Of a stretch of DNA of 64,000 bases, positions 42,899 through 51,809 are shown in pieces (the stretch's first letter is position 1; each line of letters opens with the position of its first letter). Below the pieces are notes generated by a model that was not told the DNA's origin, ran no database searches, and saw only the letters and a list, made by a program, of their open reading frames with translations. The stretch comes from Nocardia africana NBRC 100379 (lineage in GTDB: Bacteria > Actinomycetota > Actinomycetes > Mycobacteriales > Mycobacteriaceae). Location: NCBI RefSeq assembly GCF_001612635.1, contig NZ_BDAV01000012.1:310001-374000 (forward strand), given 5' to 3'. Both the position numbers and the translations under genes were made by a program.

Positions 42899-43522
42899 TC
42901 AGCGTGCTCGGTCGGCGACCGGGGCATTCCACGCCTCGGACAGACTGCGACTCGACACCTCGGCGATCTCACGCAATCGCCCGAGGGGAGTTCCCAAGCG
43001 GCTCAATTGAATGAGGCCCTGCGCGGTCATCACCACCGTGGCGCTGTAGGCGGCCAGGGTCGGCGCATCGAGTTCGGCGCCGGATTCCTCGGCGGCGCGG
43101 CGTAGCCGCTCGGCGACACTGCGTTCCATGTCGGCGGTGGTCCGATTCCCGATGCTGATCACCTCGGGCAGCCGGGAGCCGAGCTGGGCGATGCTGTTGA
43201 GCATCAGGCAACCGCGCCGATCGGGCTGCGAGACGCAGTCGTCGATGATCGCCTCGAACAGTGCGCGCACGGCCGCCTGCGCCGAACCGGGCGCCGAGGT
43301 CACCACCTCCCGGACCAGGCGGGCGCGGCCCTCGCAGTAGCGTTCGAAGGCGGCGAGGAACAGTCCGCGCTTGCTGCGGTAGGCGGCATAGATGCTGCCG
43401 TTGCCGATGCCAGTCGCCCGCGAGACGTCCTCGACCGACGTCTGCTCGAAACCCTGCGACCAGAACAGTTCGGTGGCGGCGTCGAGCAACGCCGATTCGT
43501 CGAACTGTCGTGGCCTCCCCAT
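42899..43522 (-). CDS. TetR/AcrR family regulator
   Basis: 207 residues from the ATG at 43522. The DNA-binding domain reads GRPRQFDESALLDAATELFW, SVEDVSRATGIGNGSIYAAY and RSKRGLFLAAFERY. The C-terminal domain has DDCVSQPDRRGCLMLNSIAQ, typical of the TetR_C_16/LmrA-like group that often controls oxidoreductases or exporters. It diverges from the GlxA-type regulator; the 22-bp inverted repeat at 43569-43590 in the gap is its likely operator. The ligand is unknown. Confidence 0.9.
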   Translation of the reverse strand: MGRPRQFDESALLDAATELFWSQGFEQTSVEDVSRATGIGNGSIYAAYRSKRGLFLAAFERYCEGRARLVREVVTSAPGSAQAAVRALFEAIIDDCVSQPDRRGCLMLNSIAQLGSRLPEVISIGNRTTADMERSVAERLRRAAEESGAELDAPTLAAYSATVVMTAQGLIQLSRLGTPLGRLREIAEVSSRSLSEAWNAPVADRAR

Positions 43523-43568
43523 GGCGCCCACCGTATCAATCACCCTGCGACACCGGCCACAAAGCTTG

Positions 43569-43590
43569 TTCTGGAGGCGTCACTCCAGAA
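43569..43590. promoter_or_regulatory. 22-bp inverted repeat between divergent regulators
   Basis: TTCTGGAG-GCGTCA-CTCCAGAA, perfect 8-bp arms. It lies 11 nt before the GlxA-type start codon and 47 nt from the TetR start, so a protein bound there could block both. Confidence 0.6.
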
Positions 43591-43600
43591 TGATGGCGGG

Positions 43601-44608
43601 ATGGGCCTCGAACTCGCGCAGTTACCGCGTCGGCGGGTAGGAATTCTGGTCTTCGACGGCGTCAAGATGCTCGACTTCACCGGTCCCGCGGAAGTTTTCG
43701 TCGAGGCCAACCAGGCCTGCCCCGGATACGAGGTCGTGCTGGTGTCGGCGGACGGCGGCAGTGTGCAGACCTCGATCGGCGCCCGGATCGAATGTGCTGT
43801 CGCGGCAGCCGACGCGGGCGCCTTCGACACCGTCGTGATTCCCGGCAGTGAGCTGCCGCCCTCGACATTCGTGACGCCCGAACTCCTTGCGGCGGCGCGG
43901 CGGCTGTCGTGGAACACCCGGCGCCTCGCTTCGGTGTGCAGCGGGGCGTTCGTACTCGCCGAACTGGGCATGTTCGACGGCCGCCGGGCCACCACGCACT
44001 GGAAGTTCGCCGCACATCTGGCACGGCGCTATCCCGCGATCGACGTGGCCGCCGACGACATCTACGTGCGCGACGGGAACCTTTACAGCTCGGCCGGAGT
44101 GACCGCCGGGGTCGACCTGGCACTGGCGATGGTCGAGGAGGATTTCGGCCCCGACATCGCGCGGCGGATCGCACAGCTCATGGTGGTGTACATGCAGCGC
44201 GCGGGCGGGCAGTCGCAGTTCTCGGCCTCACTGTCCGGGCCGGCGCCGCGCAGCCCGCTGGTGCGCAAGGTCGTCGACCTCGTCTGCGCGAATCCGGCCT
44301 TCCCCCATACCGTTCGGACGCTGGCGGCGCACGCCAACGTCAGTCCGCGGCATCTGACCAGACTCTTCCGCGCCGAATTGGAGCGCTCCCCCGCCGAGTA
44401 CGTCGCCTTCATCCGCTTCGGGTTCGCCCGCGACATGCTGCATGCCGGTTGCGGAGTGACCGAGGCGGCGATGGCGGCGGGCTACGGGAGTAGTGAGGCG
44501 ATGCGCCGCGCGTTCGTCGCCCGGCTCGGGATATCGCCCAGTAAATATCAGCGCCGGTTCCGCTCGACCGGTTCCGGCGAGCCGCCGCTGGTGGCCGCCG
44601 TGTCTTGA
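43601..44608 (+). CDS. GlxA family regulator (DJ-1/PfpI domain plus AraC HTH)
   Basis: 335 residues. The N-terminal DJ-1/PfpI-like domain (RVGILVFDGVKMLDFTGPAE) has a Cys at the nucleophile-elbow position (LASVCSGAFVLAELG) and the HWKFAAHL motif, but these domains act as sensors in this family. The C-terminal AraC/XylS domain has two helix-turn-helix units (VRTLAAHANVSPRHLTRLFR; EAAMAAGYGSSEAMRRAF). It probably activates or represses a neighbouring gene; the target is not obvious. The ATG at 43601 follows GATGGCGGG. Confidence 0.92.
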   Translation: MGLELAQLPRRRVGILVFDGVKMLDFTGPAEVFVEANQACPGYEVVLVSADGGSVQTSIGARIECAVAAADAGAFDTVVIPGSELPPSTFVTPELLAAARRLSWNTRRLASVCSGAFVLAELGMFDGRRATTHWKFAAHLARRYPAIDVAADDIYVRDGNLYSSAGVTAGVDLALAMVEEDFGPDIARRIAQLMVVYMQRAGGQSQFSASLSGPAPRSPLVRKVVDLVCANPAFPHTVRTLAAHANVSPRHLTRLFRAELERSPAEYVAFIRFGFARDMLHAGCGVTEAAMAAGYGSSEAMRRAFVARLGISPSKYQRRFRSTGSGEPPLVAAVS

Positions 44609-44660
44609 TCCGGTGTTTTCGCGTCCCGTAGCTAGGGCGGCGCTGCCCTCCCACCAGCGG

Positions 44661-44790
44661 AAACTGATCGGGCACCCGTGAGGCCGACGTCCTGCGCGAC
44701 GAGGGCGAGGCCTTCGCCGCCGAACTCCGCGACGCCGGCGTCCCCGTCGCCCAGGCGGTTTCGGTACTTCGGGCGGCGCTGTACCCGGCC
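44661..44790 (+). pseudogene. Possible remnant of an alpha/beta hydrolase gene
   Basis: One frame reads SGTREADVLRDEGEAFAAEL then RDAGVPVAQAVSVLRAALYP. The EADVLRDEGEAFA-LRDAGVPV pattern is typical of the region before the catalytic His in HSL/lipase-type alpha/beta hydrolases. No start, nucleophile elbow or His follows; stop codons precede it and the frame runs into the tRNA terminator. It is best read as a decayed gene end lying beside tRNA-Leu. Confidence 0.4.
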
Positions 44791-44808
44791 CGACGCACAA
44801 AAAGAAAG

Positions 44809-44836
44809 AGCCGCAGATCGGATTCGATCTGCGGCT
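44809..44836. terminator. Terminator after tRNA-Leu
   Basis: AGCCGCAGATCG (44809-44820) pairs perfectly with CGATCTGCGGCT (44825-44836) around GATT. On the minus strand, the tRNA direction, it is followed by CTTTCTTTTTG. It begins 9 nt past the tRNA 3' end. Confidence 0.85.
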
Positions 44837-44845
44837 TTTCCTCTG

Positions 44846-44928
44846 TGGGCGAAGGGGGACTTGAACCCCCACGTCCCGAAGGACACTGGCACCTGAAGCC
44901 AGCGCGTCTGCCATTCCGCCACTCGCCC
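44846..44928 (-). tRNA. tRNA-Leu (anticodon CAG)
   Basis: 83 nt, class II with an extra arm. The acceptor GGGCGAG pairs with TTCGCCC, discriminator A. The anticodon stem CTGGC/GCCAG holds TTCAGGT; the CAG anticodon (44893-44895) reads CUG, the major Leu codon at this GC content. The T arm has GTTCAAGTC. The 3' CCA is not encoded. It lies upstream of fhaA on the opposite strand, as in the M. tuberculosis fhaA region. Confidence 0.97.
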
Positions 44929-45208
44929 GAGCGACTGGAAGACAGTATCACGCGTCCGCTTCCCACACGAAATCGCCTGCTCACGAGGGTTGCGGACGAG
45001 TATTTTCGGGTAATGGGAACCGTGGGTGGACGGTCGCGAGTTACAGGGGTGGAGGATCGTGGATATCATGCAGTGACCGTGTCCGTTCGACGACACGCCC
45101 TATCGGCATGTCGTGTCGCGGGATCGTGACGCCCGGACGACACAGACCGATCAGCTGACGTACACATACAGCGTAGGCAACGAGGGCGGGCATCGAAGGG
45201 AGGCCGGT

Positions 45209-46642
45209 ATGGGCATCGTCTCGCGTTTCGAGCGACGCCTGCAGGGCGCCGTCGGTGACGCCTTCGCCAGGGTGTTCGGCGGCAGCGTCGTTCCCCAGGA
45301 GGTGGAAGCGGCGCTGCAGCGCGAGGCCTCGGATCGCCTGACCGAACTCGACGGCGGGCATCTGCTCGCCCCGAATGTCTACGTCATCACGGTCAACCCC
45401 ACGGACCTGCAGGAACTCGACGCAGACCACGAGTTGACCACCCGCGCGTTCGCCAAGCATTTACAGGACTACATCCGCGATCAGGGGTGGCAGACCTACG
45501 GTGAAGTGCACGTCGAATTCGAGACATCCCCTACGCTGCACACCGGACAGTTCAGGACGCACGGCCGGGTCGACCCGGATGCGGGCCGCCGGAACCCCCC
45601 GGCCCCGCGCCGGCCGCCCGATCGACCTGGACGACCCCCACAACGACCCGCACACCCGCAACCAGGAGCTGGCCCCATGACGCAGAACTCAGGCTACGAC
45701 CCCAGCCGAGAGCCCGCGGAGTCCGATCCACGCAACCGCGGGTACGCACCCCCGCCGGGGGGCCGCCCCGCGCCGCAATATCAGGACGACTACGGCCGCG
45801 GTGGCCAGTACCCCGGTGCCGGTGAGTACGCCGCGCCGGAATCGCAGCCTGCCTACGGTGACTACCAGAACGGCTACGACTACCAGCAGGGCGGCGCGGG
45901 CTACCAGCAGGGCGGCGCGGCCTACGGTCAGCCGGGCTACGACCAGAGCAGCTACGACCCGAGCAGTTACGACCAGGGTTACGGCCAGCAGGCCTATGCC
46001 GACCAGGGGTACGGCCAGCAGCAGGCGTACGAACAGGGCGGTTACGAGCAGAGCGGCTACGACCAGGGTTACGGCCAGCAGGGCTACGCCGACCAGGGGT
46101 ACGGGCAACAGCAGGGCTATCCGGAGCAGAACTACGGCCAGCAGCCGGGCTACGGCCAGGCGCCCGGATACGACCAGGGCTACCAGGCGCAGGGCGGCTA
46201 CGGTCAGCAGGGTTACGCCGACCCCGGCTACGCCGATCAGGGCTACGCCGACCAGGGCGGTTACGGCGCCGAGGATCAGGCCTACGGACAGCAGCCGGCC
46301 TACGGGCAGCAGGGCGGCTACGCCGCGGCCCCGCAGCCCGCGCGCGGCGGGTCCGGTTATTCCGCCACCCTGCACCTCGACGACGGCAGCGGCCGCACGT
46401 ACCAGCTACGCGAGGGCAGCAACATCATCGGGCGCGGCCAGGACGCCCATTTCCGGCTTCCCGACACCGGGGTGTCCCGCCGCCACATCGAGGTGCGCTG
46501 GGACGGCCAGGTCGCCATGCTCTCGGATCTCGGTTCCACCAACGGGACGCTGGTCAACGGGTCTCCCGTCCAGGATTGGCAGCTCGCCGACGGAGATGTG
46601 ATCCGGGCCGGGCATTCCGAGATCCTGATCCGAATCGTCTGA
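45209..46642 (+). CDS. fhaA: FHA domain protein FhaA (DUF3662 and FHA)
   Basis: 477 residues. The N-terminal DUF3662 domain (FERRLQGAVGDAFARVFGGS to VEFETS, residues 6-110) is followed by about 250 residues of Gly/Gln/Tyr/Ala-rich repeats built on YGQQ-YADQG and GYDQ units. The C-terminal FHA domain (residues 385-477) has RGQDAHFRLPDTGVSRRHIE and DLGSTNGTLVNG. FHA domains bind phosphothreonine; in mycobacteria FhaA binds the lipid-II flippase pseudokinase and PknB targets. The ATG at 45209 has GGGAGG 7 nt upstream. It is the first gene of the pkn operon. Confidence 0.93.
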   Translation: MGIVSRFERRLQGAVGDAFARVFGGSVVPQEVEAALQREASDRLTELDGGHLLAPNVYVITVNPTDLQELDADHELTTRAFAKHLQDYIRDQGWQTYGEVHVEFETSPTLHTGQFRTHGRVDPDAGRRNPPAPRRPPDRPGRPPQRPAHPQPGAGPMTQNSGYDPSREPAESDPRNRGYAPPPGGRPAPQYQDDYGRGGQYPGAGEYAAPESQPAYGDYQNGYDYQQGGAGYQQGGAAYGQPGYDQSSYDPSSYDQGYGQQAYADQGYGQQQAYEQGGYEQSGYDQGYGQQGYADQGYGQQQGYPEQNYGQQPGYGQAPGYDQGYQAQGGYGQQGYADPGYADQGYADQGGYGAEDQAYGQQPAYGQQGGYAAAPQPARGGSGYSATLHLDDGSGRTYQLREGSNIIGRGQDAHFRLPDTGVSRRHIEVRWDGQVAMLSDLGSTNGTLVNGSPVQDWQLADGDVIRAGHSEILIRIV

Positions 46643-46828
46643 TCCCGTAAGCTCGCCGGTGCAGGTCACGATGGGGCGCGGAAACCGCTCGCCCGTATCG
46701 TGATCGCAACCGGTCATCGGCCCTATTATGCTGCCAACATTCGCTCGGCAGCCGGGCCGTGCTGACCAGCACGCCGGTTGGGGGACGAAACGCCACTACG
46801 GGACCGGTCGAACAGGAGGTGGAGCGCC

Positions 46829-47296
46829 GTGCAGGGACTGATCCTGCAGTTGACCCGTGCGGGGTTCCTCTTGTTGTTGTGGCTGTTCGTGTGGGCGGTG
46901 CTTCGCACCTTGCGCAGCGACATCTACGCGGCATCAGGCATTCGGATCCAGCCCCGACCCACCCGAGGTTCGGTGGTGCTGCCATCCTTCAGCCGTGGCC
47001 AGAAGGGCGCCAAGTATCTAGTGGTGACTCAGGGTTCACTCGCCGGCACTCGGATCACGCTCGGCACCCAACCGGTGCTCATCGGGCGTGCAGACGACTC
47101 CACGCTGGTACTGACCGACGACTACGCCTCGACCCGGCATGCACGGTTATCGCCGCGCGGCGAGGACTGGTACGTCGAAGACTTAGGATCGACCAACGGG
47201 ACCTACCTCGATCGAGCGAAGGTCACCACCCCCGTCCGAGTTCCGCTCGGCACCCCTGTCCGTGTCGGTAAGACTGTGATCGAGCTGCGATCGTGA
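46829..47296 (+). CDS. fhaB: FHA domain protein FhaB (FipA)
   Basis: 155 residues, the same length as the M. tuberculosis protein. The N-terminal helix (LTRAGFLLLLWLFVWAVLRT) anchors it in the membrane, and the C-terminal FHA domain has VLIGRADDSTLVLTDDYAST, RHARLSPRGEDW and DLGSTNGTYLD. It reads phosphothreonine and links the cell-division protein FtsZ/FtsQ system with Pkn signalling. The GTG at 46829 follows AGGAGGT at 8 nt, a strong ribosome-binding site. Its stop overlaps the pstP start by 4 nt. Confidence 0.93.
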   Translation: MQGLILQLTRAGFLLLLWLFVWAVLRTLRSDIYAASGIRIQPRPTRGSVVLPSFSRGQKGAKYLVVTQGSLAGTRITLGTQPVLIGRADDSTLVLTDDYASTRHARLSPRGEDWYVEDLGSTNGTYLDRAKVTTPVRVPLGTPVRVGKTVIELRS

Positions 47297-48780
47297 CTCA
47301 AGTTCTCCGCTACGCAGCGCGTAGCGACCGTGGTCTCGTCCGGGCAAACAACGAGGACTCCGTCTACGCCGGTGCACGCCTGCTGGCGCTCGCCGACGGC
47401 ATGGGCGGCCACGCCGCCGGTGAGGTGGCCTCGCAATTGATGATCGCCGCGCTCGCTCATCTCGACGACGACGAGCCCGGCGACGATCTGCTCGGCAAAC
47501 TCGACCGGGCGATTCGCGAAGGCAATGCCGCGATCGCCGACCAGGTCGAGGAGGAACCCGAACTCGACGGTATGGGCACCACGCTCACCACCATCCTGTT
47601 CGCGGGCAAGAAGCTCGGCCTCGCCCATATCGGCGACTCCCGGGCCTACCTGCTCCGCAACGGTGAGCTCACCCAGATCACCCGCGACGACACCTTCGTC
47701 CAGTCGCTGGTCGACGAGGGCCGGATCACCCCGGAGCAGGCCCACACCCATCCGCAGCGGTCACTGATCATGCGGGCACTCACCGGAAACGAGATCGAGC
47801 CGACGCTCATCGTCCGGGAAGCCCGCGCCGGTGACCGCTATCTGCTGTGTTCGGACGGTCTCTCCGACGTGGTGAGCGACGAGACGATCGCCAACACCCT
47901 GCGCGAGGGCAGTACCGACGAGGCGGCCGACCGGCTCATCGAACTGGCGCTGCGCAGCGGCGGCCCCGACAATGTGACCGTCGTCGTCGCCGATGTGATC
48001 GATCTCGACTACGGCCAGAGCCACCCCATCGTCGCGGGTGCGGCCTCCGGTGAGGACGAGGACACACCGCCGCCCAACACCGCCGCCGGGCGCGCGGCCG
48101 CCATGCGTCCCCCGCGGGCCGCGCCGCGCCGGGCCGCGGTCGCGGCGGAACCGCCCGAGCCGCGTAAGAGTCACAAGGGCCGCTGGATCGCGCTGGCCGT
48201 CGCCCTGGTCGTGGCCGTCGTGGTCGGACTCGTGGTGGGCTACAAGATGATTCGCAGCAATTACTACGTGGGCGCCGACAACGGCAACGTGGTGATCATG
48301 CGCGGCCTGCCCGGCTCGGTCCTCGGCTATTCGATCCAGGATGTGGACCAGCTGGTCTGCGTCGACTCGCACAACAAGGTCACCCTCATGCGCCCAGGCG
48401 CCGGCTTCCCCAGCGGGTGTAAGCAGCTGGCGGTGGCCGATCTGCAGCAGACCGGGCGCGACAAGGTCAACAACGGTTTGCTGCCGCCGGGCGGATTCGA
48501 CTCCACGCGCGGGCAACTGGAGAAGCTGGCCGCCACCGACCTGCTGCCCGTCTGCGCCAAGCCGGCGCCGCCGGTCGCCCCGCCGCCGCCCGCCGAGGGC
48601 AGTACCGCCGTCCCGGGCAGCCCGGCTCCCGCCACGCCCGGACCCTCCCCTGCGCCCACCACCCCGGGTGCGCCCGCGCCGAACCCGACCAATGCCCCCG
48701 CCCATTCCGAGCAGCCGGCACCCACCACCGCGGCGCCGGCCCCTCAGACTCCGGGGGAGAACTGCAGGAAGGCGGACTGA
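47293..48780 (+). CDS. pstP: PP2C Ser/Thr phosphatase PstP
   Basis: 495 residues. The PP2C catalytic domain (1-235) has RANNEDSVYAGARLLALADG then MGGHAAGE with the metal-binding Asp residues, GMGTTLTTILF, IGDSRAYLL, and DGLSDVVSDE and GGPDNVTVVV. A single membrane helix (WIALAVALVVAVVVGLVVGY, about 295-315) leads to an external domain and a Pro/Ala-rich tail with three Cys. It reverses PknA/PknB phosphorylation. It overlaps fhaB by 4 nt and the rodA start by 1 nt. Confidence 0.96.
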   Translation: MTQVLRYAARSDRGLVRANNEDSVYAGARLLALADGMGGHAAGEVASQLMIAALAHLDDDEPGDDLLGKLDRAIREGNAAIADQVEEEPELDGMGTTLTTILFAGKKLGLAHIGDSRAYLLRNGELTQITRDDTFVQSLVDEGRITPEQAHTHPQRSLIMRALTGNEIEPTLIVREARAGDRYLLCSDGLSDVVSDETIANTLREGSTDEAADRLIELALRSGGPDNVTVVVADVIDLDYGQSHPIVAGAASGEDEDTPPPNTAAGRAAAMRPPRAAPRRAAVAAEPPEPRKSHKGRWIALAVALVVAVVVGLVVGYKMIRSNYYVGADNGNVVIMRGLPGSVLGYSIQDVDQLVCVDSHNKVTLMRPGAGFPSGCKQLAVADLQQTGRDKVNNGLLPPGGFDSTRGQLEKLAATDLLPVCAKPAPPVAPPPPAEGSTAVPGSPAPATPGPSPAPTTPGAPAPNPTNAPAHSEQPAPTTAAPAPQTPGENCRKAD

Positions 48781-50264
48781 TGTCCGCACCGGCACCGCCG
48801 TCCGCTGGAGCGTTCCCCAGTCCACCGGGCGGGTTCGCTCCCGCGCCGCCACCCTCGACCCGCCGCAACGTCGAACTGTTGCTGCTGGGTTTCGCGGTGG
48901 TCATCACCACGGTTGCGCTGGTGCTGGTGGAGGCCAGTCAGGATCAGGAAATCACCTGGGATCTGGCCAAATTGGGTTTCGCCTATCTGGCGTTGTTCGG
49001 TGTCGCCCATCTGGCGGTGCGGCGGTTCGCCCCGTTCGCCGATCCGCTGCTGTTGCCGATCGCGGCGCTGCTCAACGGACTCGGGCTGGTGTTGATCCAT
49101 CGCCTGGATCTCGCCGACGAGCAGACCGCGATCCACAATTCGTGGCCGATCCCCTCCCCCGACGCCAATCAACAGGTGCTGTGGACAGCGCTGGGGATCA
49201 CCCTGTTCATCGCGGTGCTGGTGCTGCTGCGCGACTACCGCACCCTGGCCCGCTACGGCTATACGCTCGGTCTGCTCGGCCTGGTGGCGTTGATGATCCC
49301 GGCACTGCTGCCCGGGAGGTTCTCCGAAACCAACGGCGCCAAGATCTGGATCCGGCTACCCGGTTTCAGTGTGCAGCCGGGTGAATTCGCGAAAATCCTG
49401 CTGATCATCTTCTTCGCCTCGGTGCTGGTCGCCAAGCGCGACCTGTTCACCGCGGCCGGGCGCCACGTCCTGGGGATGGAGTTACCGCGACCGCGCGATC
49501 TCGGCCCGATCCTGCTGGTGTGGGCGACCTGCCTGGTCGTGTTGTTCTTCGAGAAGGACCTCGGCACCTCGCTGTTGATCTTCGCGACGGTGCTGGCGAT
49601 GCTCTACATCGCGACCGAACGGGTGGGCTGGCTGATCGTCGGTGCCGGACTGCTGGCGCTCGGGTTCTTCCTCGCCTACAACGCCTTCGGCCACGTGCGG
49701 GTGCGGGTGTCGACGTGGTTGCACCCGTTCGACGACTACAACAACACCGGTTACCAGATCTCGCAATCGCTGTTCGGGCTCGCGACCGGCGGACTGGCCG
49801 GAACCGGACTCGGCAGCGGACGGCCCTCGCAGGTGCCGTTCGCCAAGACCGACTTCATCATCGCCACCATCGGTGAGGAGCTGGGCCTGATCGGGCTCAC
49901 CGTGGTGCTGATGCTGTTCGCCGTCTTCGTGGTGCGCGGCCTGCGCACAGCCCTGGCGGTCCGCGACAGTTTCGGCAAGCTGCTCGCCGCCGGATTGGCG
50001 TTCACCATCGCCATTCAGGTATTCGTGGTGGTGGGTGGCGTCACCAAACTGATCCCCCTGACCGGACTCACCACCCCCTTCGTGTCCTACGGCGGCTCGT
50101 CGCTGCTCGCGAACTACGCCCTGCTGGCGTTGCTGGTCAAGATCTCCGACGCCGCTCGTGCGCCGGCACCGGCTCGCCGCCGCGAAGCCGCGCCGATCGC
50201 CGAAGCGCAGACCGAGATGATCCGCGCCGAGACGCCCCGACCCGAGAAGGGAGAGCCGGCATGA
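48780..50264 (+). CDS. rodA: SEDS family peptidoglycan polymerase RodA/FtsW
   Basis: 494 residues with about 12 transmembrane helices. Family motifs include FSVQPGEFAKILLIIFFASV, FFEKDLGTSLLIFATVLAML, TDFIIATIGEELGLIGL, and TPFVSYGGSSLLANYALLAL. SEDS proteins polymerise lipid II into glycan strands with a partner class B PBP, here pbpA. It starts at the ATG at 48780, overlapping the pstP stop by one base, and its stop overlaps pbpA by 4 nt. It corresponds to Rv0017c. Confidence 0.95.
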   Translation: MSAPAPPSAGAFPSPPGGFAPAPPPSTRRNVELLLLGFAVVITTVALVLVEASQDQEITWDLAKLGFAYLALFGVAHLAVRRFAPFADPLLLPIAALLNGLGLVLIHRLDLADEQTAIHNSWPIPSPDANQQVLWTALGITLFIAVLVLLRDYRTLARYGYTLGLLGLVALMIPALLPGRFSETNGAKIWIRLPGFSVQPGEFAKILLIIFFASVLVAKRDLFTAAGRHVLGMELPRPRDLGPILLVWATCLVVLFFEKDLGTSLLIFATVLAMLYIATERVGWLIVGAGLLALGFFLAYNAFGHVRVRVSTWLHPFDDYNNTGYQISQSLFGLATGGLAGTGLGSGRPSQVPFAKTDFIIATIGEELGLIGLTVVLMLFAVFVVRGLRTALAVRDSFGKLLAAGLAFTIAIQVFVVVGGVTKLIPLTGLTTPFVSYGGSSLLANYALLALLVKISDAARAPAPARRREAAPIAEAQTEMIRAETPRPEKGEPA

Positions 50265-51727
50265 ACACCCCGCTCCGCCGGGTCGCGATGGCCGTCATGG
50301 TGATGATCGTCGCGCTGCTGGTGAACGCGACCTACGTCCAGGTGATCAAGGCCGACAGCCTGCGCAACGATCCGCGCAACTCCCGGGTGCTGCTCGACGA
50401 GTACAGCCGCCAGCGCGGTCAGATCTCGGCCGGCGGCACCGTGCTCGCCAGTTCGGTGGCCACCGACGACCGCTACAAGTATCTGCGCACCTATCCCACC
50501 GATCCCTCCGCATACGCCCCGGTGACCGGCTTCTATTCGATGCAGTACGGCAGCACCGGTTTGGAGCGTTCCGAGGATTCCGTGCTCAACGGGTCCGACA
50601 GCGCGCTGTTCGGCCGCCGCCTGGTCGATATGATCTCCGGCCGCGATCCACGCGGCGGCAATGTGGTGACCACCATCAACCCGATGATGCAGAAGGTCGC
50701 CTACGACCAGCTCACCAGCAAGGGTTACACCGGTTCGGTGGTGGCCATCGAACCGAGCACCGGCCGCATCCTGACCATGGTGTCGACACCGAGCTACGAC
50801 CCCAACCAGCTGTCCACGCACGACGGCGCGCGTGCCACCCAGGCTTGGGAATCGCTGAGCGCGGACCCGAGTCAGCCGATGTTGAATCGTGCGGTGTCGC
50901 AGACGTATCCGCCCGGTTCGACGTTCAAGGTCGTCGTCGCCGCGGCCGCGCTGTCGATGGGGATCAAGCCGGAGGACGCGTTCACCGCGGCACCGAACAT
51001 CACCCTGCCCGGGACGAACACCACGCTGGAGAACTACAACGGCTCGACGTGTGGCGGCGGCGCGACCGCGACCATGCACGACGCGTTCCGGCTCTCGTGC
51101 AACACCGCCTTCGCCGAGATCGGCATGAAGGTGGGTGCGGCCAAACTCAAGGACGAGGCCACGGCATTCGGCATCGGCCCGCATTCGGGCATTCCGATTC
51201 CGGTGGCCGACAGCACGGTCGGGCCGATCCCGGACAACGCGGCGCTCGCGCAGACCAGCATCGGACAACGAGACGTGGCTCTCACCCCGCTCGACGATGC
51301 GGTGATCGCGGCTACCGTGGCCAATGGCGGTGTGCGGATGGAACCGCATCTGATCGACCGGACCCAGGGACCCGACCTGCGCGATCTGTCCACCACCAAA
51401 CCGGTGTCGGTCGGGCAGGCGATCAGCGCCCCGGTGGCCAGCCAGCTGACCGGGTTGATGATCGATTCGGAGAAGGCCACGGCCGGGGGCACCCAGCCGC
51501 GTCCCTACCAGATCGCTTCCAAGACGGGCACCGCCGAACACGGCAGCGACCCGCGCAACACCCCGCCGCACGCCTGGTACATCGCGTTCGCGCCGGCGCA
51601 GAACCCGAAGATCGCGATCGCGGTCATCGTGGAGAACGGCGGCGACCGCGCGCTGGCAGCGACCGGTGGCTCGGTGGCGGCGCCGGTGGCACGGGCGGTG
51701 CTGGATGCCGGATTGCAGGGGGGCTGA
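50261..51727 (+). CDS. pbpA: Class B penicillin-binding protein PbpA
   Basis: 488 residues. The N-terminal signal anchor (MAVMVMIVALLVNATYVQVI) is followed by a non-catalytic domain and a transpeptidase domain. The three active-site motifs are PPGSTFKV (Ser-x-x-Lys), SCNTAF (Ser-x-Asn) and SKTGTAEHG (Lys-Thr-Gly). It cross-links peptidoglycan at the septum and lateral wall with RodA; in mycobacteria it is phosphorylated by PknB. Full length, with no missing active-site residue. Confidence 0.95.
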   Translation: MNTPLRRVAMAVMVMIVALLVNATYVQVIKADSLRNDPRNSRVLLDEYSRQRGQISAGGTVLASSVATDDRYKYLRTYPTDPSAYAPVTGFYSMQYGSTGLERSEDSVLNGSDSALFGRRLVDMISGRDPRGGNVVTTINPMMQKVAYDQLTSKGYTGSVVAIEPSTGRILTMVSTPSYDPNQLSTHDGARATQAWESLSADPSQPMLNRAVSQTYPPGSTFKVVVAAAALSMGIKPEDAFTAAPNITLPGTNTTLENYNGSTCGGGATATMHDAFRLSCNTAFAEIGMKVGAAKLKDEATAFGIGPHSGIPIPVADSTVGPIPDNAALAQTSIGQRDVALTPLDDAVIAATVANGGVRMEPHLIDRTQGPDLRDLSTTKPVSVGQAISAPVASQLTGLMIDSEKATAGGTQPRPYQIASKTGTAEHGSDPRNTPPHAWYIAFAPAQNPKIAIAVIVENGGDRALAATGGSVAAPVARAVLDAGLQGG

Positions 51728-51809
51728 AGACGATGAGTAAGCGAGGACCAGGACCCCAGGTGGATATGCAACAACGTCGTGATCGGCGAACCTACCGACG
51801 GGGGCGGCC

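Noticed and set aside
45860..46340. Regular repeats in fhaA as a CRISPR array
   Set aside because: The repeats are in-frame codons for Tyr/Gln/Gly units, of irregular length, without unique spacers or cas genes.
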